25,894 nucleotides of DNA from Ophiothrix spiculata (GCA_000969725.1 JXSR01S019302.1), one strand, 5' to 3'; counted from the first letter of the stretch, positions 8,479-17,525 are shown. Made by a program: numbers and translations. The notes: generated by a model not told the origin, from the letters alone.

Positions 8479-8820
8479 ATTTTTGAATGAAAATGTGTGC
8501 TCATTCATGCACGGGTAGAAATAAAATCAAAATTTCTGATTAAAAAATACTTTTCACGTACCGAGTAACAAACGTATGACTGAAACAACTGCTCATATGG
8601 TCGAATAAAAAAGCTGATTTTTTGCTTGAAATCAAAAAAGGTTTAGTTTTCACCTTGTTGTGATTGAGTGCTTCTTGCATGGGTGAATTGAAATTGATGT
8701 AATAAGCCACATGAATAGTTTGAACCCGGGTCCTCGGACATTAATCTGATTATAATTATCACAGGGAATATATGCTTGCAGTATTAAACATTGATGTGTC
8801 AATGTTTTTAATTATACGGT
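8479..8820. other. No gene seen
   Basis: AT-rich. On the minus strand around 8715-8760 there is a B-box-like cccgggttcaaac, but no convincing A box or tRNA fold, so I do not call a SINE. Confidence 0.45.
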
Positions 8821-8825
8821 TATAA

Positions 8826-8868
8826 AACACCACATAATTCAAATACAACTTGCAATAAACATTGGTTT
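8826..8868 (+). repeat. Repeat B relic, left part (split by a LINE)
   Basis: aaaacaccacataattcaaa...acttgcaataaacatt matches the aacaccacataa...cagcttgcagtacaaattat part of repeat B (compare 2318-2362). The right part of the repeat resumes at 9421 after the LINE segment; about 60 bp of the repeat are missing at the junction. Confidence 0.65.
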
Positions 8869-9063
8869 AAAACCTATCCTATGTTACAAAACAGCAATTA
8901 TTGTAATGATAAGTTACATACATTCAAAATTACTGACAACCCTAATTGTTCCCTATGCCATAACTGTGTGGAAACTAGCTTACACCTTTTTCTTGAATGT
9001 GACCAAATGGCCAATCTGTTAATATTAAAAAAGTTTTTAAATTGTTCATTGAAAAAAGAATGA
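8866..9063 (+). pseudogene. LINE reverse transcriptase C-terminal fragment (frameshifted)
   Basis: The frame is open from about 8866 to a stop at 9061-9063. Counting from the ATG at 8881, residues 23-40 form a C-x2-C-x8-H-x4-C zinc-binding motif (CSLC...HLFLEC) preceded by F-K-I-T-D-N-P-N. This is the zf-RVT region found at the C-terminus of non-LTR retrotransposon ORF2 proteins. No reverse transcriptase or endonuclease domain precedes it, so the copy is heavily 5'-truncated. Similarity to LINE C-termini (a G-K-x-x-Y-I-like stretch) seems to continue in another frame from about 9042, implying a frameshift near 9040-9060. The clade is not assignable; possibly I/Jockey- or L2-like. Confidence 0.8.
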
Positions 9064-9418
9064 AAATCGAATTCCACAAATTTCTTTGGGCTGATGACAT
9101 GATCTTCATGCATTTTTTGATGTGTTTGGAATTGGGGAAGCCCTTATACATCCCACCCAATCAGGCTACCCTCTCAGTTTTTCCTGATTGTCATTTGTTC
9201 AATGTTCAAGTGTTGTCCAATTCCTGCTCCACTTTTTCTTGTTGAGAACCAGATGATTAATTCTATTTTCATTTATTTGATCATATGTTTGTAATACTTT
9301 TACTGAGTATGAATTGTTGTTACATTGTAGTTTTGCTTATAATGCCATGTAAAATCAATAAGATACGGGCAACCCGGTTGTGGATGTCCTTTTAATAAAA
9401 CAAAAAAAACCAAAAAAA
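9064..9418 (+). mobile_element. LINE 3' region and A-rich tail
   Basis: Continues the truncated LINE. 9064-9160 holds the frameshifted end of the ORF; then comes a 3' UTR with aagatacgggcaacccggtt near 9360-9379, followed by an aataaaac/aaaaaaaacc A-rich tail at about 9394-9418. Repeat B resumes directly after the tail, so the whole 8866-9418 segment behaves as one retrotransposed insertion. Confidence 0.7.
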
Positions 9419-9420
9419 CT

Positions 9421-9489
9421 TTTTTGAGTTTCTCCAGCCAGAAGGGTTGCCCAGAAGCAAGCCCAGCTATCAAGTAAAAGTAGAATTGT
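9421..9489 (+). repeat. Repeat B relic, right part
   Basis: tttttgagtttctccagcca...gggttgcccagaagcaagcc...aagtagaattgt aligns with 2407-2470 and 1327-1396. It completes a third direct-orientation copy of the repeat (a fourth occurrence counting the inverted arm at 793-929). The 95-codon frame starting inside it (9447-9734) is probably fortuitous. Confidence 0.7.
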
Positions 9490-9776
9490 GTTGGCTCACC
9501 CTGAAAAAGGGGGATTTTGCATATGATATCAATTTTGCTTTTACCATTTTCATCTGTTACAGTATTTTCAAGTTTTTAAATGGCACCTTACTTATTAAAA
9601 TTGATCAAGGCATTCTTATTATCGAAAATTCTTATTATTTTCTGTACTTTTTTTTGCCTATTTTCACCAGTATCTTGAAAAGTGTTCTGTCGCAAAGTCC
9701 CCCTTTTCGGGGTGAGTCATCACAATTGTGCTAATGAAAGGCCAGTGTTTTTGTCCTAAATCTACCCATTATCTAA

Positions 9777-9843
9777 CTCCTCTGCCTGTTCCTCCTCCTT
9801 TATCTCCTTCTCCTCCTCCTTTTTCCTTTTATTCTTCTTTTCC
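9777..9843. repeat. Polypyrimidine (CCT/CTT) tract
   Basis: About 67 nt almost purely C and T on the plus strand, with repeated cctcctcc and ttcttctttt. Triplex-prone low-complexity DNA. The flanks on either side (9490-9776, 9844-10192) show no gene or element. Confidence 0.8.
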
Positions 9844-10192
9844 AAGTTGGAAGCAAGCCTGGTTTTCTGCTTGATGGACTCTTTGACAGACAACCAAGTA
9901 CAACGTTGGACTTTTGGTCATAGAGTTTGCAGTTGTGTAGAAATGTCAAAATGATCCACTTTTTTGTCATGTTTTATAAATATGAAAATTATATGACATT
10001 ATGGTTTATCTACTTTTGCAGTCGAACATTAGTCAGATTTAAAGAGTCATTCCTCTCATCCTTGCATTTTCGTTTAAAAAATCATAAATGATCAATTGAT
10101 TTCACATACATGGCATGTTGAGTTGCTCCGGTTTTACCCTGAAGGATCTTTCCTAAATCATTGAAAATTGCTGAAAACCTTCATTTTTTAGT

Positions 10193-10254
10193 TCTACCAA
10201 AATAGGATTTTTTACATGCAATATCTACCAAAATAGGATTTTTTACATGCAACA
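10193..10254 (+). repeat. 31-bp tandem duplication
   Basis: Two adjacent units starting tctaccaaaataggattttt at 10193 and 10224 differ at a single base near their ends. The near identity indicates a recent duplication by slippage. Confidence 0.9.
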
Positions 10255-10259
10255 TCAGA

Positions 10260-10700
10260 AAAAAAGGAGAAATGTTGTTGTAAGCCCTGATTTGACTAAG
10301 ATTGCTTTTAATAATTGCAAATAAATTCAAACCAATCAATAGTTATCAAAATGAAAGTGACAGTTGCCAGTCTTTTTTAGCATTAATATAGCATCTGGGC
10401 ACACATTAATAATGTGATATTAAAATGGTTATATAGGCAGGCAATCTGAAAATCAATACAAGATGCACAAATGAGACATTTTAGCAATTTTTAAATCTTA
10501 AAGTCAAGTGAAAGTGAAGATTTATAAGAGCTTAACTTTCAATGGTATATGCCTACATTTGTAGTAATTGCTTCTGGTTATTCTCAAATTTTCTGAGTTT
10601 TAAATTACCTTCTATATGATTTTCCTTGTGATTTTTTGTTGCTTTACAAAAAATTATTTGACATGATTTTGAACTGGACAACCACACAACATAAATGACA
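10260..10700. other. No gene seen
   Basis: AT-rich sequence without long open frames, TIRs or tRNA-like boxes. Confidence 0.5.
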
Positions 10701-10704
10701 GTCA

Positions 10705-10775
10705 GTGACCGACCATCCAGGATTCAAACCTAGGACCTTGGCATCATGCTGTACCAACTAACCTAATATCTTCAG
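10705..10775 (-). mobile_element. tRNA-like SINE head or tRNA pseudogene
   Basis: Read on the minus strand: an A-box-like ttaggttagttggtacagc followed by a B-box ggtttgaatcctgg at tRNA-like spacing. The acceptor stem does not close and no SINE body like those at 4405 or 6431 follows. Probably an old SINE head or tRNA pseudogene. Confidence 0.55.
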
Positions 10776-10867
10776 TTCTAAGCCATCCCTCTAAGATCTT
10801 CTCATATGAATAGCTTAGATAGGATTTGAAAATCAATTCTGAACTTGGAGTTTATTATTATTGAGAA

Positions 10868-10879
10868 TAGGTTTAAACA
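10868..10879. repeat. 12-bp target duplication, left copy
   Basis: taggtttaaaca, identical to 11175-11186 on the other side of the TIR element. It contains the palindrome gtttaaac. Confidence 0.85.
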
Positions 10880-11174
10880 GGCCCGTAGCCAGGATTTTTT
10901 CAAGGGGGCAGTGCGGTTTTTCCCAAAAATGGACCTTATGGAGGAAAAACTTTCTTTTTGTTCGACCCTAAACTAATTTTAGTGGTTTTGACTAAGTGAC
11001 AAGCAAAAAAAAAAAAAAGGTTTTCAACAGTTTCCCAAGCATTTTGTCTAGTATATTATTAAAAAAATGACCTACATTTACGTGTATAGGTGCTTTGGTG
11101 TTCTTTTGGTGGATATTTAGGGAATTTTCATTGACCTTTTTTTTGGGGGGGGATGCGATGCCTGGCTACGGGCC
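10880..11174. mobile_element. 295-bp TIR element with GGCCCGTAGCCAGG ends
   Basis: Perfect 14-bp terminal inverted repeats (GGCCCGTAGCCAGG at 10880-10893; complement at 11161-11174), then imperfect pairing through a G-rich/C-rich stretch. Flanked by an exact 12-bp direct repeat. Such ends are common in marine invertebrate genomes. A duplication of 12 bp is longer than the hAT 8 bp; Mutator-like elements (usually 8-11 bp) come closest, but the class is not established. The interior has poly-A and poly-T/G runs and no coding capacity. Confidence 0.85.
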
Positions 11175-11186
11175 TAGGTTTAAACA

Positions 11187-12670
11187 TTAAACATACCACT
11201 CACAAAAAGAGCCTGTGTAATAAAAAGAATTTAATTAAAGCACGAGCATCTGGCCAGTTATACATATTCTGTCAGTAGAAATCTCTGCTCCCCACTCTAC
11301 TCCTATATGAATAATGACCTGTATCTTCTACCAATTTCTAAATAGCTTTCTTTGATGAGAAGTTATCAAATTAAAACTGACCGCGGCGTGCAAAGCATGA
11401 CAATACAGCTCACATGCAAGCCCTGATGTTATCCTTAATATGATACGCAAATTTTGTTAACATTACAAGATTTTCCACGCTGATGTAGTTGTATAAAGCA
11501 GTTGCCATAGTAACCTGTGACTATTTTCATAAACCTCGTGACACAACTTGATAAGTGGTTAGGGATTTATACGTTCTTTATTCGTAGTCAGGGATACCAT
11601 GCTTGAAATATAGCACACCTTGACATTATATAAACGTTAAGTAGAGAGATTTTCCTTAGAATTGGCAAAATAGACATTTTATTGCATTTGAAAGTTTACA
11701 GGGAAAACAAAAATATCCTAAGTATTTCATTGTATGGTTTCAAAAGTGAATTGGAGTGTACTGTGTAAAAATTGTAGTTTTAAAACAGCTAAACAACATA
11801 GTGGATATTGTAATGAAGCTTATAACAAGTGAACAAGGACACTAATACCTACGTATTTTGAAATCATGATTTAACACACTTAAAATGAAGTTATTAATGA
11901 GCAGAAAATTATCCTTTAATGATGCCGGGTAAATTAATGACATGAGAGGCAAATTATGCAGATTTGCATGAAGAGGAAGTTAATTTGTGTGACAAGCTTG
12001 TCGTAATTCATCTGCTGCCTATCAGTCAAGTAATTACACAGGTATTTATGCGTAAAATTGATGTTTATATTCGTCAACAGAGGAAATCTTTTGTAAGCCG
12101 TTGTCTCGCGTGTAATAACCCCCGGGGTAATAACTATAAGAATGAATGCAGTGAGTGACTTATTAAGCTTTAGGACTTTGCATTGTGGGAATTAGCCAAC
12201 CAAGGTATGGATGTAGCAGAGATTGATGGACGGTACGATTCGGAGATGGTCAAATCAGTGACTGGTGATTTCTGACCTAAATATGAACTATAATTTTTGT
12301 TTATTTTGCAATTGCCATTTGATGTTTAGTGTGTTTTAGGCATAGGAGATATTGATTTGGAGAGGAAGAATCTCTTGGTGTGTGTTGTAATTAGCAGTTA
12401 AATGGCACTATGGAATTATTGTATTGGATATCCCATGTGGGAAGAAAAGGCAACAATTGCACTAATATTTATCAGATAAAATGAGTTGCCAGATGTGTTT
12501 TCTTAAGAAGTGAGATGAAAATACTTCGGAAGAGTTTGCTTGTGATACAAAGTTTATGCAGGAGTTATTGTCTGTGGAATTTCAAGTGAGATGCAACCAG
12601 AACTGAGAAGATGAGTTGGATCTTACAATGTCCATTATAAGTTTGATTTGTCTGTGATTTTTCTTCCAAA
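11187..12670 (+). other. No element seen; possible upstream/5' UTR of the exon at 12671
   Basis: No TIRs or dispersed repeats are recognised, making this one of the longer apparently element-free stretches. An ATTTGCAT octamer occurs near 11965 and a ccccggggtaa patch near 12120. Several short upstream ATGs precede the candidate start. I cannot point to a TATA box, initiator or transcription start. Confidence 0.35.
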
Positions 12671-12753
12671 ATGTCTGGTCAAAGAAGAGCTAGTTATGGA
12701 TCTGGCAAACAGCAACCTTTTGAATTTCCTTTCTGGCTCAGATATGATGCAAG
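12671..12753 (+). CDS. Candidate first coding exon (27 codons plus 2 nt)
   Basis: ATG at 12671 in the context ccaaaATGTC (purine at -3) opens a 27-codon run beginning M-S-G-Q-R-R-A-S-Y-G and ending W-L-R-Y-D-A. It stops at AAG|GTATGT (exon end 12753), a near-consensus metazoan splice donor. Unspliced, the frame would terminate after nine more codons. Composition is less AT-skewed than the surroundings: a basic, Ser/Gly-rich start, then an aromatic P-F-x-F-P-F-W stretch, as in a cytosolic segment before a membrane. I do not recognise the protein. Exon phase is 2, compatible with the candidate exon at 22124. The alternative is a chance ORF with a chance donor. Confidence 0.45.
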
Positions 12754-14579
12754 GTATGTTTTTGTCAAAGCAAGATTTTAATTTCACAAAAATCTGACAT
12801 TGTCTACTGTTATTAGGTTTATATCTGATTTTTATTTCCAAAATAACTGATTACAGATTTTTGGAAAATGTTGGGTCAACATCAGAACTCTTGATAAGGT
12901 TATCATACAAGTACATTTTTACTGCATATTTAGTATTTCATTTCTTTTTATTACCTAAATCTGTGATAAGATTTAGGTGTGATTAAATGTAAAGATTTGA
13001 ATTTTGCCTTCTAGTGGTATATTTTTTAGTTTTGTTCTTTGCGAACCATTCACTTTAAGTATATTATGGACAATGCAGGCATTTATGTGCATTACAGCAT
13101 TTACTTGGTAAACAATTAAGACCTAATATTACACTTGGTTCTTTTGCACAGCACAAGTTATTGCTTACATGTATACCATGTTAGCTTTGTCTACTGAAGA
13201 AAGGATTAAATATTTTGTCCATAGTTTTACTGGCGGTTGACAGACTTCTCAATCAGGGTCAGTTTCTTCAGCCTTTTTTCTCTTTCTTTTCTGGAGGTTG
13301 AAATTGGCCTTAAAAATCAAATCAAAAGAAATGAAAAATGTCAATGAATTTCATTTTCTAACTAAAGTAATCAATCTTTCATGAAAATCATGCCCCTAGT
13401 GACTTTACATGATTTTTGCAAAACTAGAGGAAAAACTTTTCAAAATGCAAAATCTGGGTCAATCAGGTCCGTAAAACAGAGTGAAAGTTTTTTTTGTTTT
13501 TTGCCTTAGCTGGGCAAATCTGCCTATTTACGGTTTTGCAGCCTTTCTTAGAGACTTTGTGAAAAATGCATCAGAAGGTTGTCAGGTTTTATCATTTGTC
13601 TTTCTACTAAATAAAGTCAATTTTATTTTTTATGTGTTGTTAAGACCTTTGAAAAGATTATTTTGCATTCTTGTAGGGGCATTTAAAGCCAAAAAATAAA
13701 AGGTTCATCTCTGGTTCCTTTGGTTCAAAAAACCCTTTGTGTTTTTGTGTGTATATGTGTTTTTTAGTCAAAAAGGCTAATGCATAATGTTTTTAAAATT
13801 TCGTTTTAGGCCTTTTTTTACGATCACATTGTGGTCTACTTTTAACAACTTTTTATCAGTTAAAAAAGTAGAACAGTATGAAAATCATTTTCAAACTTTG
13901 TAAAAAAGAATTGCGATAAAAGCTTGATTTTTAAAGATTTTTCCTTAGGCCTGAGAGAAACTGTGAAACATCAACGTATTGAGTTCTACAATGTTTTGGC
14001 CATTCTTATACATCTATTTCCATGGTCAAACAACGCACAGTAATTATGTGTTGGACTCTATTCGTTAATGTGTTACTGAGACTTCAAGTGAATTATGTCT
14101 GGTGGCTTTTTTTCCTTTCTACTGAATAAAGTCAAAATTTTACCATGCAAGCTTATATGCAAAGATTTTGTGATGGGGTGCAATATAATCCATAATTATT
14201 TTGTGAAAATATTCTCAGTTCAAAACACTTCAAAATATTCACAAGATATGATGAATAAATTTGCTTTGAAATACTTTGAATATAATAACACTAAGGCAAT
14301 ATGATAATGTTTATTAGATTGATCATCATTCAACGTCAGGTCACTCTTACGCATCAACTTATATATTTGCTTGTCAAAATTAAGCATTTTTTTCTTTTGA
14401 TGAGTAAATTTGATATTCTCTGATATTTCTTCAATACAAGGCCAATGTATTTTGGTAGATAAGGCTACAATCTTAAACAAAATTGCTGATATGAATTGAA
14501 TGCTATAACTGTACTCTGGCAACTGAATGATAATTTGACTGAGAATGCAGCTATTGAGCCAGCCAAGCACTGTTCCTTG
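12754..14579 (+). other. No exon or element seen; intron if the 12671 exon is real
   Basis: AT-rich with T-runs. A 21-nt phrase, ctttctact(a/g)aataaagtca, appears at about 13601 and 14118, possibly a relic of a dispersed repeat. Open frames at 13481-13699 and 14220-14570 (minus) have no recognisable motifs and unremarkable composition. Confidence 0.4.
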
Positions 14580-14589
14580 CTAATGCACA

Positions 14590-14720
14590 ATTTGGCGGTA
14601 AATTGTAAGATGCGTATTGCGTTGTAGTCAAGTAATAGTAGCGCGAGACAGAATGCAGAGCTTGGTCAATACACACTCGCGCAGCGTTGGTCAAGGCATA
14701 GCGCCCGCGTAGACAAATCC
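14590..14720. other. CpG-richer patch, probably a repeat fragment
   Basis: An island of higher GC and many CG dinucleotides (gtagcgcgagaca, actcgcgcagcg, atagcgcccgcgtag) within AT-rich DNA, with ttggtcaa occurring twice (near 14663 and 14687). Not long enough for a CpG island and no ORF stands out. Perhaps a recently inserted repeat fragment of unknown family. Confidence 0.4.
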
Positions 14721-14749
14721 CTAACTTAGCCCAATTTTTAGGGTGCAAA

Positions 14750-15180
14750 TAGACCAGTTTCCTATCTGTACTTTCTTTAATCTATGGCTATAACTAAATA
14801 CAGTATTGACTCTGTAGTACCAAACTGAAACGGAAAACCTTTTTTCCTGGTCTAGATTATATTTCATTGATAATTGGTTAGTGAAACTTTTGATGGTATG
14901 ACGGTTTTAGATATATTTAATATATTTAAGGGGGATGTTGGAACCTTACAATCCCTAAAATTATTTTTAGGGATTATTAACTTTAAAACTAGAACAGTAT
15001 CTCATACAAATGTATGTCATATTAAACAAAAAAGTAATTTCTCGTTGAATCTTCTTACAGCATTAGATTTTTGATTAAAGACTTACTTAATTATCTTGCT
15101 TGTAAGACACTAATCAAAACATTTTCGACCACTTTTTAACAACTCTTGAAAAAATATTTTCAGCAAGAATCTTCAAAAAT
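14750..15180. other. No gene seen
   Basis: Contains a small hairpin of ccctaaaa/tttttaggg around 14952-14971 and nothing else recognisable. Confidence 0.5.
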
Positions 15181-15186
15181 AGGTGA

Positions 15187-15194
15187 GGACCAAG
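15187..15194. repeat. hAT target duplication, left copy
   Basis: ggaccaag, repeated exactly at 15456-15463. Eight bases is the duplication length typical of hAT insertions. Confidence 0.93.
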
Positions 15195-15455
15195 CAGGGG
15201 CGTCGGAACCATGTGGGCTTTGGCCGCACCACTTTTCAGTCAAAAAATAAAAATTAATCAATTTAAATTAATTTAATGTGTTCTATTATGGTCCTACCAT
15301 CATTACCCATAAGATAGTACTGTATATATTCGTTTTTAGTAACTACTTTCTTCTGCGGCTTAGGTTGTTTACTTATTTGTGATAACTAATGGGCCACAGG
15401 CCGCACCACTTTTACCAGTGGCCGCACCACTTTTATTTTCCTTCCGACGCCCCTG
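15195..15455. mobile_element. 261-bp hAT MITE
   Basis: The ends CAGGGGCGTCGGAA (15195-15208) and TTCCGACGCCCCTG (15442-15455) are perfect 14-bp TIRs of the CAGGGG type, flanked by an exact 8-bp duplication. Both fit the hAT superfamily. A ggccgcaccactttt motif occurs at 15222, 15402 and 15420, all in the same orientation, as expected of subterminal transposase-binding repeats. No transposase, so non-autonomous. A relic of the same right end lies at 21641-21675. Confidence 0.93.
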
Positions 15456-15488
15456 GGACCAAGTGTACTTTAGGTCCCATCCAGAATG

Positions 15489-15593
15489 TTAAGGTTAGGG
15501 TTTAGGGTTAGTGTTAGGTTTAATTTAGGGTTAGGGTGTAGGGTTAGGGTGTAGGGTAAGGGTGTAGGGTAAGGGTGTAGGGTTAGGTTTAGG
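15489..15593 (+). repeat. Interstitial TTAGGG-type telomeric block
   Basis: About 105 bp of ttaggg with degenerate spacers (gttaggg, tttaggg, ttaggtt). The later part settles into a 12-bp dimer such as gggtgtagggta. The G-rich strand is the plus strand. TTAGGG is the ancestral metazoan telomere repeat. The degeneracy points to an old interstitial block and not a chromosome end. It begins only about 25 bp after the hAT element's target duplication. Confidence 0.85.
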
Positions 15594-15599
15594 TGAAAG

Positions 15600-15980
15600 T
15601 TATCTAAATTGATAGTTACACAGAAGGGTTTTTTTTTTTCACTTTTTTATTAATCTCTCAGTTTTACAAAAACTGCCAATCAATACCCCGAAAAATGCTA
15701 AAATCGCTACTTTTTGATGGAAAAAGGGAATTACACTGTACAGATTAATATTTTCATACCAACTAATTTTAATCCATGATTGTAGACAGCAATTGATATG
15801 GGAAAATATGGGAGTATGACTGGGAGGATGCTTTCAACATGATTTAGTTACAGTCAAAGGGAAATATATGATATCAAATTTACTATACCCTGCATAGTCT
15901 TGTATGATTGTATAAACATTGTTTGTAAATCATTTCTTGTAAATATTTTGTAATTATATATTTTATTTGTATTTCAACTT
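15600..15980. other. No gene seen; may include LINE 3' UTR
   Basis: AT-rich. The final 80 bp (ttgtaaa/tatttt-rich) leads into the hairpin tail at 15981 and could be the 3' UTR of the same retrotransposon. Confidence 0.4.
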
Positions 15981-16056
15981 AACAGGGCCTTCTAGAATAG
16001 CAGTGCTTTGCCACTGAAGAAGCTACCCTGTATAATGAAAGCTTTAATAATAATAG
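15981..16056 (+). mobile_element. Retrotransposon 3' tail: conserved hairpin plus (taa)n
   Basis: acaggg (15982-15987) pairs with ccctgt (16026-16031), and inside it cagtg (16001-16005) pairs with cactg (16012-16016). Then comes ctttaataataatag. A cagggccttcta..cagtg...cactgaagaag..taccctg tail is one I associate with 3' ends of LINEs and their SINE partners in marine animals, where the hairpin serves reverse transcriptase recognition. No ORF precedes it, so the copy is 5'-truncated or a SINE. Confidence 0.6.
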
Positions 16057-16600
16057 AAAACTGTCAAATGTATGTCATGTTCTCTTAAAAATGTCAATAT
16101 TTTACTTTGTTGAATAAATATTGGATGTGTTATTTTTGATCAATTTTTAATGCCAACTTAATGGTAAATTAGCCATAATAGAATGCTTGATTGCTTAAAT
16201 GGTTAGCATGGTCTTAATAGTGACGCATGTATATACCCCCAACTACATTAGCAAATATAATGATGGTTAGAGCTGGAGGTAAAACAACATGTTGATAATC
16301 AGCTTGCTTACATTGCACTGAAATATACAGCATTAGTATGTCCCTGGAGCGCTCAAAGAAAAAAGTGGTACACATACCGTCATAAAAAATATCGTAAAAG
16401 GGTCGGATTTTAGCCATTGACATCGTCAGTGTCTTCAGAAAAAGGCATACCTTTTGAGGATAACTTTCAACATTAAGGGCCTTTTTTTTACTATATTTTC
16501 AACTTTAAGTCACTTTTTGCCAGCTATTCTAAAATTCCAAGAAATACAACAGAAAATGCTTCCAATGTATTTATTCGTGTTTTTTCTGGCAGAAAATAGT
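16057..16600. other. No gene seen
   Basis: Contains short open frames on both strands with no motif (16214-16423 minus, 16454-16672 plus). Nothing repeated is detected until the array at 16604. Confidence 0.45.
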
Positions 16601-16603
16601 GTG

Positions 16604-16765
16604 TTACGCCATTATAGGTCTATTTCAGCATGTTACGCCATTAAGGGGTCAAATGTACATTACGCCATTTAGGGGTCAATTTTGGTGTATTACGACATGA
16701 TTTTGAATATTTTACGATATTAAGGGTTGGAATTTACTGTACATGATTACGACTTTTAGGGTCCG
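16604..16765 (+). repeat. Degenerate minisatellite, ttacgccat(t)aaggggtca units
   Basis: ttacg(c/a)(c/t) heads recur at 16604, 16633, 16660, 16690, 16712 and 16747 (steps of 29, 27, 30, 22 and 35 bp). Most are followed by a (t)taggggtc-like block. Units are too diverged for a young satellite. A related cgtaaaagggtcgga near 16393 may mark an earlier extent. Confidence 0.75.
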
Positions 16766-17094
16766 ATCTTAAGTTGCTCTGACAAGCATGCGTACCATTT
16801 TATTCTTCAAGCGGCCCCACAGGTATTATGACTACAAATCAAAAGTCGGTCATATGAACAAGTAGCATTTGCCTGGTTTTAGTTATGGCCAAAACTATTC
16901 TTATGGCGGTCTTACGACTGGTTACAAATTGGCCAATGGTGTACTGATGATTTGTCAATCATTTTTAATGAATTTCTAACCATCTGCAGATTCACTTTAA
17001 AAAAAACACCAAAAATGTTATTTTTTACATAAGAAGCCATGGTAAAAAATTGGGATGTACCATTTTGTGTCTACTCATTTGGGGCCCTTCAAAA

Positions 17095-17146
17095 ATTCTT
17101 TGCCCCGCCTTGTCCCCCTTGATGAAAATGGCTGGCTAAGCCACTG
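17095..17146 (-). mobile_element. Orphan terminus of a hAT-like element
   Basis: Read on the minus strand from 17146: cagtggcttagccagccatt, then ttcatcaaggggg. This resembles the CAGTGGCGTAGCCAGG-type terminus common in marine genomes. No partner terminus is found upstream, so it is a single-ended relic. It ends just before the repeat at 17157. Confidence 0.5.
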
Positions 17147-17156
17147 GTGGGGTGAT

Positions 17157-17525
17157 GTTCATTGAGGTGTTATTTTCATCCTTAAAAAGGATGTTTTTGA
17201 CTATTAAAATTGAATGACAAGGGGCCAACGTTACAGTTCATTTTCGACCGTGCAGCCCAAACCAGCCATAAAGTTGGTTTTTGGTTTTTTTTACTTGTTT
17301 TAAAATGACACCTCAGTGAACTTTACCCGATATCCTCAAGTCAAGTTATGGCCCGTCAAAATTTGTCATCGAGTAAGAGATGAAACTGAGATAATCGCAT
17401 TCAAAAACCAGTTAGCTATATACTTTCCTGTTGATGGTCTTTCTATTAAAGATGTGAATTTTTTCATACTTAAGTTCAATTTTTCAAAATGAAATTTTGC
17501 AGGTGTTTGGAAGAATGCATGAATA
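17157..17525 (-). repeat. Dispersed repeat D, rearranged copy
   Basis: 17300-17525 matches the reverse complement of 25130-25340 (shared tttttgaatgcg.ttatctcag, tttgacgg.cc.taacttga and gtgtcatttta blocks). By contrast, 17157-17250 matches 25318-25405 directly (gttcatt.aggtgt.atttt.atcctt). Repeat D here is therefore folded into a palindromic arrangement, with gttcattgaggtgt at 17157 opposing acacctcagtgaac at 17309-17322. Class unknown. Confidence 0.65.

Noticed and set aside
8715-8760. Minus-strand tRNA or SINE head
   Set aside because: Only a B-box-like sequence is seen; no A box at the right distance and no cloverleaf.
14220-14570. 116-codon open frame on the minus strand
   Set aside because: Length is within chance for this window, and there is no recognisable domain, start context or splice signal.
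14590-14720. CpG-island promoter
   Set aside because: Only about 130 bp, with no adjoining exon or core promoter element; more likely a repeat fragment.
15489-15593. True chromosome end
   Set aside because: The block is short, degenerate and followed by more than 10 kb of ordinary sequence, so it is interstitial.
16604-16765. CRISPR array
   Set aside because: Units are degenerate and contiguous with variable period; this is a decayed minisatellite.
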